DNA of 64,000 bases, taken from NCBI GenBank assembly GCA_021521415.1, contig JAIQDT010000108.1, forward strand, positions 571,501-635,500. The letters are read 5' to 3'. Below the pieces are notes generated by a model. It was not told the DNA's origin. It ran no database searches and saw only the letters and a program-made list of their open reading frames with translations. This document shows positions 33,644 through 45,136 of the stretch, piece by piece; position 1 is the stretch's first letter, and each line of letters opens with the position of its first letter. A program made the translations under genes and the position numbers. This DNA comes from Bidens hawaiensis (lineage: Eukaryota; Streptophyta; Magnoliopsida; Asterales; Asteraceae).

Positions 33644-34640
33644 CAATGTTCTTCTCATGAGTGTTTAATAAGTGAGGTGAACTTTTGGACTTAAGCAAAG
33701 GGTTTTTGAAAAGGGTTTAGTTTTAAGGTTTTCCATGGGGATTCTTCCCGCGGAAGTCCTTATGTCACTTGCAGAAATTCCCGACTTTCCTGCTTGATCT
33801 TTGGGTATGATGCGGGTAGGTCTGTAACCTCCTCGCAAGTCAGGAGCGTTGAGTCCCACTTGTGTGGATTCTCCATGAGGTTTTGGTAGTTTTGAACATA
33901 GTGATCAATTATGTTAAAACCACCAATTCCATCTTGGAGCTTCAAACAATGTAGTTCTCGACGTTCCCGCTATGCGGGGATGTTATTCCCGTTTCCGCAA
34001 GCATTGCCCAGAAGATCCTTCTTGGTTTCAATTCCCTGCGGAGCACTAGGTATGTGAAGGGTTTTGCCTTGACACTGTACCCGCACTCGTCTTACGGTTA
34101 CTTTACTTCCAAGGTATTCCTTGCGTCAATTCCCTGCGGGTGCTAAGTATGTGAAGGGTTTTGCCTTAACACTGTACCCGCACCCGTCTTATAGTTACTT
34201 GGTCGCCGAGGTATTCTTGGCTTCAATTCCCTGCAGGTGCTAAGTATGTGAAGGGTTTTGCCTTAACACTGTACTCGCACCTGTCTTACAGTTACTTGGT
34301 TGCCAAGGTAAGGGGTATTTTCCCGCTTACTTTTGAATCTTTTTGAAATTTTGAAATTCGAAGAGTTGGTGAAAGGATAAGAACAGTCCAAACTGTTGAA
34401 ACGTCGTCCGACGGTTTCTTCTGACTGTGTCAGGACGTGCAGGAAGTTATGGTGACGTGACAGTACATGGTCATTCCAGACGCTTTTTCAGACGCGTGGG
34501 CGCGATTTTTCGGGCGCGTGGCCTCGAAATTAATGGCACGCGTCCTTTCAACAGCTGTTGCCAGCTTGCACTTTGCCACGTGTCATAGTTTCATTGCACC
34601 TGCGATTTCTCTCTCTTCCGCATTAAATTTATCGCATTAA
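33644..34640. repeat. Non-coding segment with three ~95-bp tandem units
   Basis: Units at about 34018-34113, 34114-34208 and 34209-34310 each carry TTCAATTCCCTGC, then TATGTGAAGGGTTTTGCCTT, ACACTGTAC and a TTACTT end. The rest (33644-34017 and 34311-34640) is GC-richer than the flanking genome and non-coding. Confidence 0.8.
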
Positions 34641-34650
34641 TTGCGATGAG

Positions 34651-34658
34651 TATATAAA
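34651..34658 (+). promoter_or_regulatory. TATA box for the antisense gene
   Basis: TATATAAA lies 116 bp upstream of the ATG at 34774. It is followed about 25-35 bp later by a pyrimidine-rich TTCACACTTTCACTC start region. It drives the plus strand, opposite to the element's own LTR promoter. Confidence 0.7.
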
Positions 34659-34773
34659 GGGGGAGAGGGTCTCTTGTAATTCACACTTTCACTCTTCTCT
34701 TCTTGTAAACGATTTCCGGCGAATACTTTCTGCCAAGCATTCTCCTGAAATCACTCTTCTTTACCTCCAAACC

Positions 34774-37700
34774 ATGTCTTCTACCTACGATTTTGAAGCT
34801 GCTGCCGAAGAATCTGACGTGCACGTCGAGATCCCGACGTCTACGTCTGATAAAGACGATAAGAGCACTGCTGGCGAATGCCAGTGTGCTCTTCCGGCCG
34901 ACCTCTATCGGTACGTCGTCCGGAAGTTCATGTTCGAGTCGTTCGAGCCTGAGTTTCCGGAGCCATACCAGACGGTGTACGATGCCCCCCAGGGCAAGAT
35001 AGGGGTGTACGCTGCATTCTTCGTTTATAGGAATCTCAAATTCCCATTGACGAAGTTTGTATACCGTGTCTTGGAGAGGCACGGCGTGCATCTGACGGAG
35101 GTACACCCGATGGCGATCGCCAAGATCCGCCACTTTGAGTGGGTGTGCCTCATTCTGGGCGTGGAGCCCCATCCTGACCGGTTGATGACCTTCTATTCTT
35201 GGAGGTGCATCCAGGGGTGGTACACCTTGGTCAATCGGATCAAGGGGTTGAAGATCTGCGCTACCGAGAGCAGTCTTCGGTCGTGGAAGCGTGAGTTTTT
35301 TTATATCTCCACTCGCGTCATCCCCCTTGCGATGACCTTTAAGAATGGGAGAGCACTCCCCGCCCTTCACGCCCTCAACTACCAGGAGGCGGAGTGGTTC
35401 GCCAAGATCTCCCGGGTCCAGACTCCGGTCTACCGCTTTGCGGAGTCTGGGATGGTGATGCTTGGGATGAGCTGGGTGTGGAAGGAGGCGTCACAGGTTC
35501 CCATCGTCCTCGAATACGGTTTGAACTATGTTCCTTACGGTATGCTCTTTCTTCTTTGTTTATATAGGTTTGTCTTCTAACTGTTTCTTTTATTTCAGAG
35601 GGGAACGACTTGCAGTTGCTCCTGCATCCGCGGGAGGCTGATAGTCCCGCTCGGATGGGTACTCGTGCTCCAGATGAGAACGAGTTGCCCATCCTTGAAC
35701 AGACGGCGGATCGGTTCGTGGAGGTCTACCCGCCAGGCCACGAGATCCTGAGCGCCAGGCGGCCAGGTAAGGAGTTATTCAACCCTCGACCCCTCAATGC
35801 TGAAACCTCTGCTGGAATTCCTCTAATCTTGTGTTCTGATGAGGAATCCGCAGATGGTCCTCCGTTGGTGCGGAAGAAGAAGGCTGCCGGCGGGAAGGGG
35901 AAGGCGAATGTTGCCTCCACTGCCGATCCGGTGCCTCGGTCTGATTCAGAGACCGAGAGCGAGGAGGTGGCGGGGAACCCTGGTGGTGATAAGACCACTG
36001 CTCCGGAGGTTGAGACGACCGTCACCTCCTAGCAGCCCAGGACAACGACGGTGAGCGGCGTGAAGAGGCCGGCTCCATCGGGTTCGTCCCCGCCTGTTCG
36101 CACTTTTAGGCTCAAGAAAACCCGTAAGTACAAACTTTACTTTTTAACTTCATATCTTTCCGCCATTATACTTATATCTTCTTTGTGCAGGCGTGGATGC
36201 TACCGCATTCCAGGGTGGAGCGGGGAGGAGCACCTCCGGACCCATGACGGTAGGCTTGGTCAACCTACCTGAGGCGATGACCCAGGCGGCTGCGCCTGCT
36301 TCAGTTGGTTCAGTTGCTCACCCAGTTGAGCCAACTGTTCCAATTGTGATGACATCTCCGCCGGCTGTCAGTGCCATATTTACTGAATCTTTCACTGAGC
36401 CGGCGGTGACTATTTCTGCGGGTACTTCCGCAGCGGCGACCACGGTTGTGAGTTCACCTCCGGTGAGTTCACCTCCGTTGGTTTCTACCGCGGCGGCCTC
36501 CATGCCTCCGACGTCGGCAGCTACAGCCGATCCTTCAGGTATGCTTGGGGCTTCTCGCCAACCTCTGCCTCCTTCCCATCTGCCTGACCTCTTGGATGGA
36601 TTTCCCTTGGGTTCAGGTGATGGGTTTGGCGGCTATCGGCCTGTTGTCGACCCTACAGGTGCGTAGGGTTCTTTTGGCCTTTTTTTTTATATATATATAT
36701 ATCATCTTTTCCTAACTGCTTTTTGTTTTTTGCAGTGTCGGATTCCAATGAAGCGTATGTTCCACGCTGGAACATCCGCCGAGGAACAACCCTTCGCACG
36801 CCTGTGGAGTGCGTGGAGTGGGCTCGTCACGCAGCTCCCAGTGGTGCGTTGGGGGAAGCAATGGCTAGCTACCAGGAGGGTAGGCTAACCAATGAGCTGC
36901 GGATTCTCCTGGCCCGGATGCAGCCGCGCGTCGAGCTGCTTTGTCGTGAAAACGACAAGTTAAAAGCAGCTCGCATCCAAGAAGTAGCTCAGGCGCGGGC
37001 TGTCCGGGAGGAGAACAAGAGGCTTACCGCAGTGGCTGCGGAAAAGCAGAAGGCCTTCAAGGCCCTCGAGGTTGAAGTTCAGGCCCGTCTCGAGGCCCGT
37101 TCCAAGGCTGCCCAAGCTGTTAACGAACAGCTTCGGCTGGCTAAAGAAACTGCACGGAACGCAACTGAGAGGGCCACCAAGGCTGAAGCTGTTGCTGAGC
37201 CTCTACGCCTCGAGAATGAGGAACTTAAAGCCAAACTAGAGGCGCTCCAACAGGCTCATGATGCCTTGGCGATGGAAGACGCCAAGAAGCTCCAAGAGAT
37301 CTTGGACCAGAGGGGGGTGCTTGACCATACTGAGCGGAAGCTAAAGGGCGTTGAAGAGGCTGCGGCTAAAGAAGTGTTGCTTGCCAACCTTAACAAAAGT
37401 GAAGCCGAACGCGCCCGTAACCAAGCTCAAGCTGCCCTCCAGGAAGCTCTGGTTACCAAGGAATGGCTTCTTCGAGAAGCGTTGTCTCAGGTAAGCCTAG
37501 CTTCATAATGTCTTCACGCTTTTCTTTGTAAATAGAAAAGGTTTTGATACTTGTATATTTTTTTTTTGTAGGTTGTGCATCGAGTCTTCACGGACACATC
37601 ATACGACGATGCCATGAGCGCAGCCCTCAACGCTTCTCATGAGGATGGGGAAAAGGCCGGCTTCCTGCTTGGTCTAGGGTTCGTTGAGAAAGGCATCCCG

Positions 37701-37853
37701 CCTTCCAACTTCCCTTTGTATGATGTGGATACTGAAGCTGTTTATGACCAAGCAGTGAATCAGTATGTCGCCTTCCCACATCCGGTGGTGGAGAAGGTGA
37801 ACGAAGTTGCTGGTGCTGATGATGGGCTAGCTATCCTTAAAGCTTTCCTTTAA
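34774..37853 (+). CDS. Transposase_28-type (gypsy-type putative transposase) protein, antisense extra ORF
   Basis: A five-exon gene: 34774-35539, 35599-36123, 36191-36658, 36736-37490 and 37572-37853. Each junction has GT-AG borders and phases add up to 932 codons. One in-frame TAG at 36030-36032 breaks it. Exon 1 matches the plant Transposase_28 domain (KFPLTKFVYRVLERHGVHL, PNGW-like FYSWRCIQGWYTLVNR, and a KREFFY segment). The middle is low-complexity, rich in Ser/Thr/Pro/Ala. Exon 4 is a long Ala/Glu/Lys/Arg coiled coil (residues about 600-840). Such proteins are known as extra frames of Tat-clade retrotransposons; their function is unknown. Because the introns run antisense to the retroelement transcript, they survive retrotransposition. 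Confidence 0.75.
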
Positions 37854-37929
37854 CCGCCACGCTCTACTGATGGTGCTGGTCCAAGTGGAAGTGGTCCTGA
37901 AGCTTGATCCTGAAGATCCCTTCCCACTG

Positions 37930-38900
37930 TTAGGATAGGTTTACCTTGTATAGATTTATATTATTGTAGGCGGGTAGTTACCCGGCCATTCTTGTAATGA
38001 ATATTATGAAATATAAATCTTTGTGCGGGTAAGACCGCTACTTTCACTGGATGACTTGCTTTATAAACGTTATATGACTTGCTCATGCATAATTTAGTTT
38101 AAATTAGCAATTTTCCAAGTGTTTAGAATAAGTTAACCTTTGAACGTGGTAGATAATAGGTTGAAGTTTTGCTTCTTCCTTCGTGATTGTGCGGGTAGGA
38201 CCGTCACTTGCACTTAGTAGGATGGCTAAACTTTACCTATATCTGACCTGCGTGGAGGTTTTCCTCATCTTTTTAGAAATTTTCTAAGTATTTTAGAATA
38301 AGTTAACCTTTGAACGTGGTAGATAATAGGTTGAAGTTTTGCTTCCTCTTTCATGATTGTGCGGGTAGGACCGTCACTTGCACTTAGTAGGATGGCTAAA
38401 CTTTACCTACATCTAACCTGCGTGGAGGTTTTCCTCATCATTCTGTTAGAAATTTTCTAAAGTATTTTGAATAAGTTAACCGTTCGACGCGCGGTTGTCA
38501 ATAGGTTCGGTTTCCTCTCATGATTTGTGCGGTTAGGACCGGCACTTTCATTTAGTGGGTTGACCAAAGTTTACCTATGACTGACCTGCGTGAAGGTTTG
38601 CCGTTTTTTGGGTTTATGCGGGTTTTGCCGCCTTCCCCACGCAACGACTTTCCACGTAATTATGCGGTGAGTACCGGCATCAGTGTTGAATAAATTAACC
38701 GTTCGACGCGCGGTTGTTAACAGGTTAGTGTTCAGTTTCCTCTTATCATGATTCGTGCGGATAGACCGGCACTTTCATTTAGTGGGATGACTGAACTTTA
38801 CCTTTAACTGACCTGCGTGAAGGTTTGCCGTTTTTTGGGTTTATGCGGGTTTTGCCGCCTTCCCCACGCAACGACTTCTTTCACACTTATGTATGCGGTG
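37930..38900. repeat. Four diverged tandem units downstream of the antisense gene
   Basis: About four units of 180-230 bp (starts near 38100, 38281, 38461 and 38690) share GAATAAGTTAACC, then AATAGGTT, TGCGG(G)TAGGACCG and GACCTGCGTG(G/A)AGG. The first two are most alike; the last two share a GGTTTATGCGGGTTTTGCCG block. A possible polyadenylation region for the antisense gene lies at 37980-38010. Confidence 0.8.
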
Positions 38901-39211
38901 AAGACCGGCATATCCGTGTGGAAAGTTCATAAGTATAAATGTAAAATCATCAGCGTCGATGTTCTAAGGAGAATCATTTCCATTAGAAGTGGCTCTGGGC
39001 CTTTTCTTTACAAATTTGGAATTGATCTACATGCAAACTGTGTAATTGAGCTCCCTTCCATGTTGTTGGGATGGGAGTGCCATCGAGCCGATATGCACCT
39101 GGTTCGGGATCTCGTTGTTTACGCAGTATGTAGTCTCCGGCATTGAAGCTGCAATTTTATTCGTGTTTTCCCCAACTGGGGTTCTACACGCATCAGCCTG
39201 CTCAGCGTTCG

Positions 39212-40673
39212 TTACGCCACGAGGTGCGCGAGCGTCCCATCTCTGACAAATGCTTCGACGATGTCCTTTACGTCTGTGCATTCTTCAGTGTTGTGGCCTT
39301 TTGTCCTGTGAAAGTCACAGTATTTGCTCCGATCAGCATTGTGACGATGTCGGATTATTGGAGCCTTTGGCCATGGGAGCTCCTCAGTGGCGAATATCTC
39401 GGTGACACTTTTGGTGAGTGGCGTCCATCTGGAGTTCTGGTTCGACTGTACGTTATCCCTTCTGCCTAACCGATGTTGCAAGCCGGATGAGGTGTCAAAG
39501 TTTACCCTTGACTGCCAAATGCCTAGCTTCCGCTTTTTGTTTAGTCGGGCGGTAAGGACGTTGTCCTCTTGTTTTCTGGGTGTAGAGGTTTGTGCTCTGG
39601 GGGAGATCTCTACCCAGTTGCTTCTCCGTTTCCGCAAAGCGTTTAGCTGCTGTCATGATGGCATCCCATGTGGATGGCATGCCATCTTTACCCGTTAAGG
39701 TGCGGATGAGCTTTGGGTCGTTCGCGCCCTGGATGAAAGCAGCGCGAACAAGATCTTCGCTAATATTACCCAGACTTAGCTTCTTTGAGTTGAAGCGAGT
39801 GATGAAGTCTGGCAAATATTCATCTTCCTCTCGAATGCATTTGAGGATTGTCCATTGCTCTTCGGTATACTTTCTTTGTTGGCTGAAGTGTTGGCTAAAT
39901 TTCTGCTGGAAGTCTTCCCAATCGTAGATGTGGTGGACCGGTAGACGATCGAACCACGCTCTAGCTGCCCCAACAAGCGTCATTTGGAACATGTAACACC
40001 ACGTAGGTTCCGTCCAACTACTGACGGTTGCCCCCGCTATGAACCTGTTCAAATGATCGTCTGGATCAGATATACCATCGTAAGTGCCGATGTTGGACAT
40101 CTGTTTGGCACTTTTCGGGACGATTGCTTCCGCAATGTCCCTTGCAAATTTGGACGTTCCCGCCTTTGCAGCAGTTGGTGTAAATGTTTTGGAGAAGTCA
40201 CGTGGGTTTCCACCCACGTTTTTTGGTTTGAAGGTTTCTCCAAAATGCCTTCTCGGTTGGGAGTCCGTTTCCTTACGCTTCCCTTTCGCCCTATGACGAG
40301 GGTTTGCGTCACTATCGGATTCCTCCGAATCATCGTCAAAGTACTCTACGAATTCATCAGCCTGTTGGAGTAAACGTAAGCGTTCATCCAACTCAGCTTG
40401 GAATTCTTTTTGACGTGCTTCCGCCCACGCTTTAACTTCATCGAGTGTTTGGCGGGGGAGCCTCGTTCGTTGTCTCTCTAACTGGGTATCGGTGAATCCC
40501 AGTGAGCGATTATTTACTGCACTTGCCCCAGCTTGGGTAACTGGGGTAGTGTTCGTAAAATTTACTGCACTTGCCCCGGCTTGGGTAACCGGGGTAGTGT
40601 TCGTAAAAACTGTGTAGTCGCCGGTATTCCCCCCAGTAGCTGGGGTTGTGGTTACCGGAGTTTCTTTAACCAT
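39212..40673 (-). pseudogene. Gypsy (Tat-like) gag, frameshifted, without pol
   Basis: The first open part (40673-39495, 392 codons) begins MVKETPVTT and contains the Retrotrans_gag region at about residues 190-330, with RAWFDRLP, SWEDF-like DWEDFQQKFSQHFSQQRK and LPDFITRFN. The frame then shifts in 39495-39637 to a second part (to 39212) with YCDFHRTKGHNTEEC, the CHHC-type knuckle (C-x2-H-x4-H-x4-C) of Tat/Athila gags. No protease, reverse transcriptase or integrase follows; the next 300 bp decay into non-coding sequence. Such gag-only elements depend on enzymes from related elements. Confidence 0.85.
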
Positions 40674-40724
40674 CTTTCCAGAAGTTTGAAAAAACTGAAA
40701 AGAAATGAAGTTCTAGCTTTTATG

Positions 40725-40739
40725 CACGGATGGCGCCAA
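40725..40739 (-). other. Primer-binding site, TGGCGCC type
   Basis: The minus strand reads TTGGCGCCATCCGTGC just inside the 5' LTR. TGGCGCC starts occur in many gypsy elements primed by tRNAs other than Met; the exact tRNA is not assigned. Confidence 0.65.
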
Positions 40740-41716
40740 TGAAGAAACACTAATCGTCCCCGGGCAGATTACGGATAATCTGGGGGTTAAATAGATGTTT
40801 CCCACGAGGGGTTAGACCCGGCAAAGATGGTTCTTCTGATAACCTGCAAAACAAACACCGTGAGCTCGTCACTGAGAAGAGGGGGGTACCTCCTTGTGAC
40901 CACCCTCCGGCGTGAGAATCAGACTAGATTGCTCTTGAATATAAGTGTATATTAAGAGATTGCTAGAGCAGATATCAGGTATAAGATGTAAGATACAAGA
41001 TGAGATGAGATGATCATACCATTTGGGGTATTTATAGTCGAATGTAGGTTTCCAAGAGGGTATAGCCGGTTGAATAGTATTCCTGTTCTACCAACTATGG
41101 CCTACGCACGTGCCATGCTGGTAGTTGGTGGGTAGGCAGCGACTGACAGTGACCAGGCCTGCTGTGTACTATTCCTTTTCCACAAACTGCAGGCTATGCA
41201 CGTGGTATGACAGGAGTTGGTGAGTAAGTAGCGGCTAATAGTGACATACAGTACAAGAGCATGCTGCTCGCCATACTGTTGTCAATGGGCTGTCGTATCT
41301 CTGGTCAGATCTTTTGCCCATACCTCGTCAGGTACAGTACAAAAGATCTTCCAGTATCGTACGGACTGGCTCATTTGGGCGGGAGTATTCCCCCTCCCGC
41401 CTTTGTGCGGGATTGTTCCCGGCTTTGCTCATTCCTTCAGGTGACTACTGAATTATTGAGAGCTAAGTGCCTTGTGCGTGTAGCCTTGCTGCGCGGGTGG
41501 CCTTCCCTGATGGCTTGTATCCGCAGCTGCGGGAACAGGCGGAGTACTTCACCATTGGGAGGCATTTCCTGCGGGAACAGCTTGCGTACTGCGCGTAAGG
41601 ACGTCACGTCTCTGAGCATGGTGGGTCCTGCGGATCCAGTTGGTTTCTGCGCAGACGTCTCTCTTCAAGGTGAGTCCTGTGGGTCCAACTGGGCTCTGCT
41701 GGGACCTACCTCTTCA
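40740..41716 (-). repeat. Right (5') LTR of Tat-like element
   Basis: 977 bp, differing from the left LTR by about three substitutions and one single-base insertion. Followed by the TGCA duplication. Confidence 0.95.
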
Positions 41717-41720
41717 TGCA

Positions 41721-42796
41721 TTAACTAATAACTGTGATGAAATGCATGAATCATTTGATCACGTTCTAGTGTCGTGTGATTTCGTAAAATCTATGACTAC
41801 AAATTTGCACTTCGTGTAAACCTGGTCATACATCTTCTTGTACTTCAGTTGCACACATTTTGTGGGATTCCCAAATAGGCAACTTTGACTTAACTTGTAA
41901 TATTATTCTTATCCATTTATTGGGTTATTTGAGGATATATCTGGAATGATATACTTTATAACAACAAAATATTGTCGGTTCACATCATCATTGAGGAGCA
42001 TGAATTGGTCTAGGTGGCGTAGTTTAGATTTAAGCAACGTTTCTATGTAACTCATTTGGTGTTTTCCACAGTTTAATCATTGCTAGAATTTTTTTAATTT
42101 TTTTTTATTAATTGTATATTTCTTTCTTCAGCAGTTGAGAAAAATAAAAAAGAAAAAACTAACGACAAAACCTCTTACACAAGAAGTATGGAATCATTGT
42201 AAATGACAAAGCTAATGATGATTAATGAAATGTCAAGAAGCTGATTCCGATATAACTTAATATTTAACGAATGAAATGTAAAATATGAATTTAGAAGTAT
42301 GTCCACTAAATAAAAGTTGCCAAAGCTAGTTTAAAGATGTGTATACGAACTTTTAATTGATTTTATTTATAACGTTCCAACAATTGTTAACTAATAGTGT
42401 AATTTGTTTAATTATTTTTAATCGATTAATTAGTTATAAGATTACACATACTAGATACAAAAACGATAAAATAATGAAATAATCTAATTTTAATATTATT
42501 TGAACTGAGTCACTCACAAAAACATCTCAAATTGTAATATTATTCCAATATAATGAAATTGTAACATACACACTGTCTTTATCTAAATTAAGTGATGTAA
42601 ATATAGGATATGTGTAATAACATTTTAAAACAATTTATTCAATTTTAATGTTATTCCGATATAATGAAATTGTAACATACGCATTGCTCTTTTTCTAAGT
42701 TATATGTGTAATATACTCGATAACAAGAAGTTGACGGATAAATCTTTTTGAACCCTCTATTAATGAAAACATTTTTAAACAATTTATTCTAGTCTA
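41721..42796. other. Intergenic, no gene seen
   Basis: AT-rich, with repeated TTCCGATATAATGAAATTGTAACATAC-like blocks (about 42545-42575 and 42655-42685) that suggest an old tandem duplication. No coding content. Confidence 0.5.
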
Positions 42797-45136
42797 TCTA
42801 TTCTAATAAAAGCTTATTATTTTTGCCAGTTGTTAATACCATAGCCATCCTGATCTTTTTTCAATCAATTTTCATATATGATTCTTATCTTTTAAGTCAT
42901 TTCAATAGATGTCATTAAAATTATAGGTTTATTACAACTAAATCTATTACTACATATAATAAGTATTCTCCATATGGATTGACAATAGATGATTAGTGAA
43001 TTTTGAAGTGTTAATTAAAGTGTTTATTACGGGTTATATTCAAAATAATAAACAATAAACATTCGATCCATAATATGTTGAATGAGAACAATCGATTTGG
43101 ACTAAATTCTGATAACGTTAGCGGCTAAGGCTTAGCCTTTACTTAAAACTACGTATGATTATAAAACTAAAAGTTTTCAGGTTGACCCGAAACCTAGAAT
43201 TCGGACCCAAGAATCAACCCGAATTACTTCGGTTCAGGTTCGGGTTAGTATTTTCTTGGGTTCAAGTTTCAAAGGTTAGGTTAGTTTGGGTTCAGGTACA
43301 TGTTTTCTTGGGTTGGGTTTCATGTTACGGGTAAAAGTGGCTGCCCTACTTTCAACGATTATAAATAAGAATCACTACATTCATTTTATGCAATTTTAAA
43401 TCTTCTAATATTCTTTTAACTCAGAATAATCACTATTATTTGAATATGGTTTTAATGTTAGTATGTATTTTTCATTTTTCTGACAATTACATTCATATGA
43501 AATAAACAAATCATTTTATTATATTTAAATTTTCGGTTTTTATGTTGCTTGATTATACAATTTTTAATTGTAAAATATAAAGTCAATTAAAAATTTGTCA
43601 TACACAGAATATTAATGACAATAAATTTATCATGATCAATCAATTTCAAATTGTAAAGAAAGATAATTATATCATCAAAGTTCAAGTATATGGTTTTTAG
43701 GATAATCATATTTTTTTTGGATAAACATGAGAAGATGTTATCAAATGACATCATATTAATTTATTAAAAGCTATGATATTTTATGTGTATGAATTTTTTT
43801 TATTAGCATCATGGATATATATTATCATTTATCTAGAGTTGGTATGTACTTGGAGAAATTTTTTGTCACACAGACAACTATATATAGCTATATCAAGAGT
43901 TATAAGCAGACTGTAAGGCCCCATTACCGGTGCCCTACATTGGACGTTGGATTTACTCATAGACGCAGTTCTAAATATCAGAGTTAATTAAAACTTTCGC
44001 GGAATAACATAAAACATCACAGTCATTACAAACATTCATAACTGGTCTTTGAAACATAGCTTAAAACATGTCTTTTAGTTCAAATATTAACAATTTAAAT
44101 CTTCAAATGCCAGCTTCTTTATTCCTCTGCCATGTGTCCGCCTTCAAGCCAGCTGTCTCATTCTACTCACATGCGTGCATACTAAAAAGTCAGCTACGCT
44201 GAATGAGTTCTAGTTAATCATACAACATACAACATATTCATAATTACATACTTTCATACGTACCCCATACTTTCGTACTTTTGTTTATACATCCTTACTT
44301 ACTCTTTTTCTTTCATATTCATACCTTACGTTATAAAGAGCATTTCGCCCTATAACCTTCGCATATATTATTAGGGTATGCAACCCTTTAACCTTCGCAT
44401 ATATTATTAGGGTATGCACGTTTTGCTTGGTTAATACAATTCAATTGTATCTAGCTTTATGCGTTCGGTTGGTCACGTTATGCGTTCGGTTGGTCACGTT
44501 TTGCTTGGTTATCTTGTATCCAGCTTGTATATTAGAGATCTATTACTATTCGATGTTCGTTGGTCGTTTCACCCTCTTCCTCTCTCTCGGGCGTATGTAA
44601 GTATGGAGGTGTGTGTGTTATTGAGTGTGTAGAGGATAAGATGGAAAGAAATGAGGGTTTAGGGTTTTAGGGTGGTTTAAGGGGTATTTATATCCCTTAA
44701 AGCCCATGGACCTAAGGCCCATTACCCTTTTAATCCATCTTAATTTCCAAGTCCATGATTCTTCTTTATTTAATACAATTCAATTATTAACACACGATAA
44801 CTAGACGCGATTTTCTTTATTTAATATTAGAATATTTTAGGATGTTACACAGACCTATATATTACTTTATTAAGAGTTACAAGTAGACATAGACAAAAAA
44901 TTTTGATTTTTGATAAACAATGTATACCTGCTAATACAATCACAAATGTAGTGTAAAAGAAAGTTTTTACCTATTTGTAACATATCTGTGTAATCTTAGT
45001 TATATAATTTCTGTAATTTTAATTTAATTGTAATTGTATTAACAATATATGATCAATTTGTTGACTGTATTTCACTTAATGGTCAAAGTTTAAAATTTTT
45101 AACAATTACCCGTGTAATACACGTGCCTCAAACTAG
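42797..45136 (+). mobile_element. Non-autonomous Helitron with nested solo LTR
   Basis: Begins TCTATTCTAATAAAAGC after an A (42796) and ends ACCCGTGTAATACACGTG (hairpin-forming), then CCTCAAACTAG before a T (45137). These are Helitron-type ends at an A/T site. Without the solo LTR at 43912-44849 it is about 1.4 kb and has no coding capacity. Confidence 0.7.
43912..44849. mobile_element. Solo LTR with perfect target-site duplication
   Basis: 938 bp, starting TGTAAGGCCCC and ending GATGTTACA, flanked by CAGAC at 43907-43911 and 44850-44854. The lack of an interior and partner LTR marks it as the product of recombination between the two LTRs of a former element. It includes short tandem duplications (CCTTCGCATATATTATTAGG twice near 44360-44410; ATGCGTTCGGTTGGTCACGT twice near 44460-44500). 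Confidence 0.9.

Larger units (their letters stand above)
32655..41716 (-). mobile_element. Gypsy/Tat-like LTR element with gag remnant and antisense gene
   Basis: Near-identical LTRs (32655-33630 and 40740-41716; ends TGAAGA...TCTTCA) are flanked by TGCA on both sides (32651-32654, 41717-41720). The orientation is minus: a TGGCGCC-type primer-binding site lies beside the right LTR and a G-rich polypurine tract beside the left. From its 5' end the element has gag (40673-39212), no protease, reverse transcriptase or integrase, then a gene on the opposite strand (34774-37853). Tat-clade elements are known to carry extra frames in this position. About four differences in 976 bp between the LTRs imply a very recent insertion by a trans-mobilised element. 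Confidence 0.85.

Noticed and set aside
33175..33660. 161-codon plus-strand frame, repeated at 41261-41728
   Set aside because: It lies in the LTRs of the Tat-like element, extends past the LTR end differently in each copy and has no domain.
34681..35370. 229-codon minus-strand frame
   Set aside because: Antisense to exon 1 of the Transposase_28-type gene; the plus strand has the recognisable domain, promoter and splice sites.
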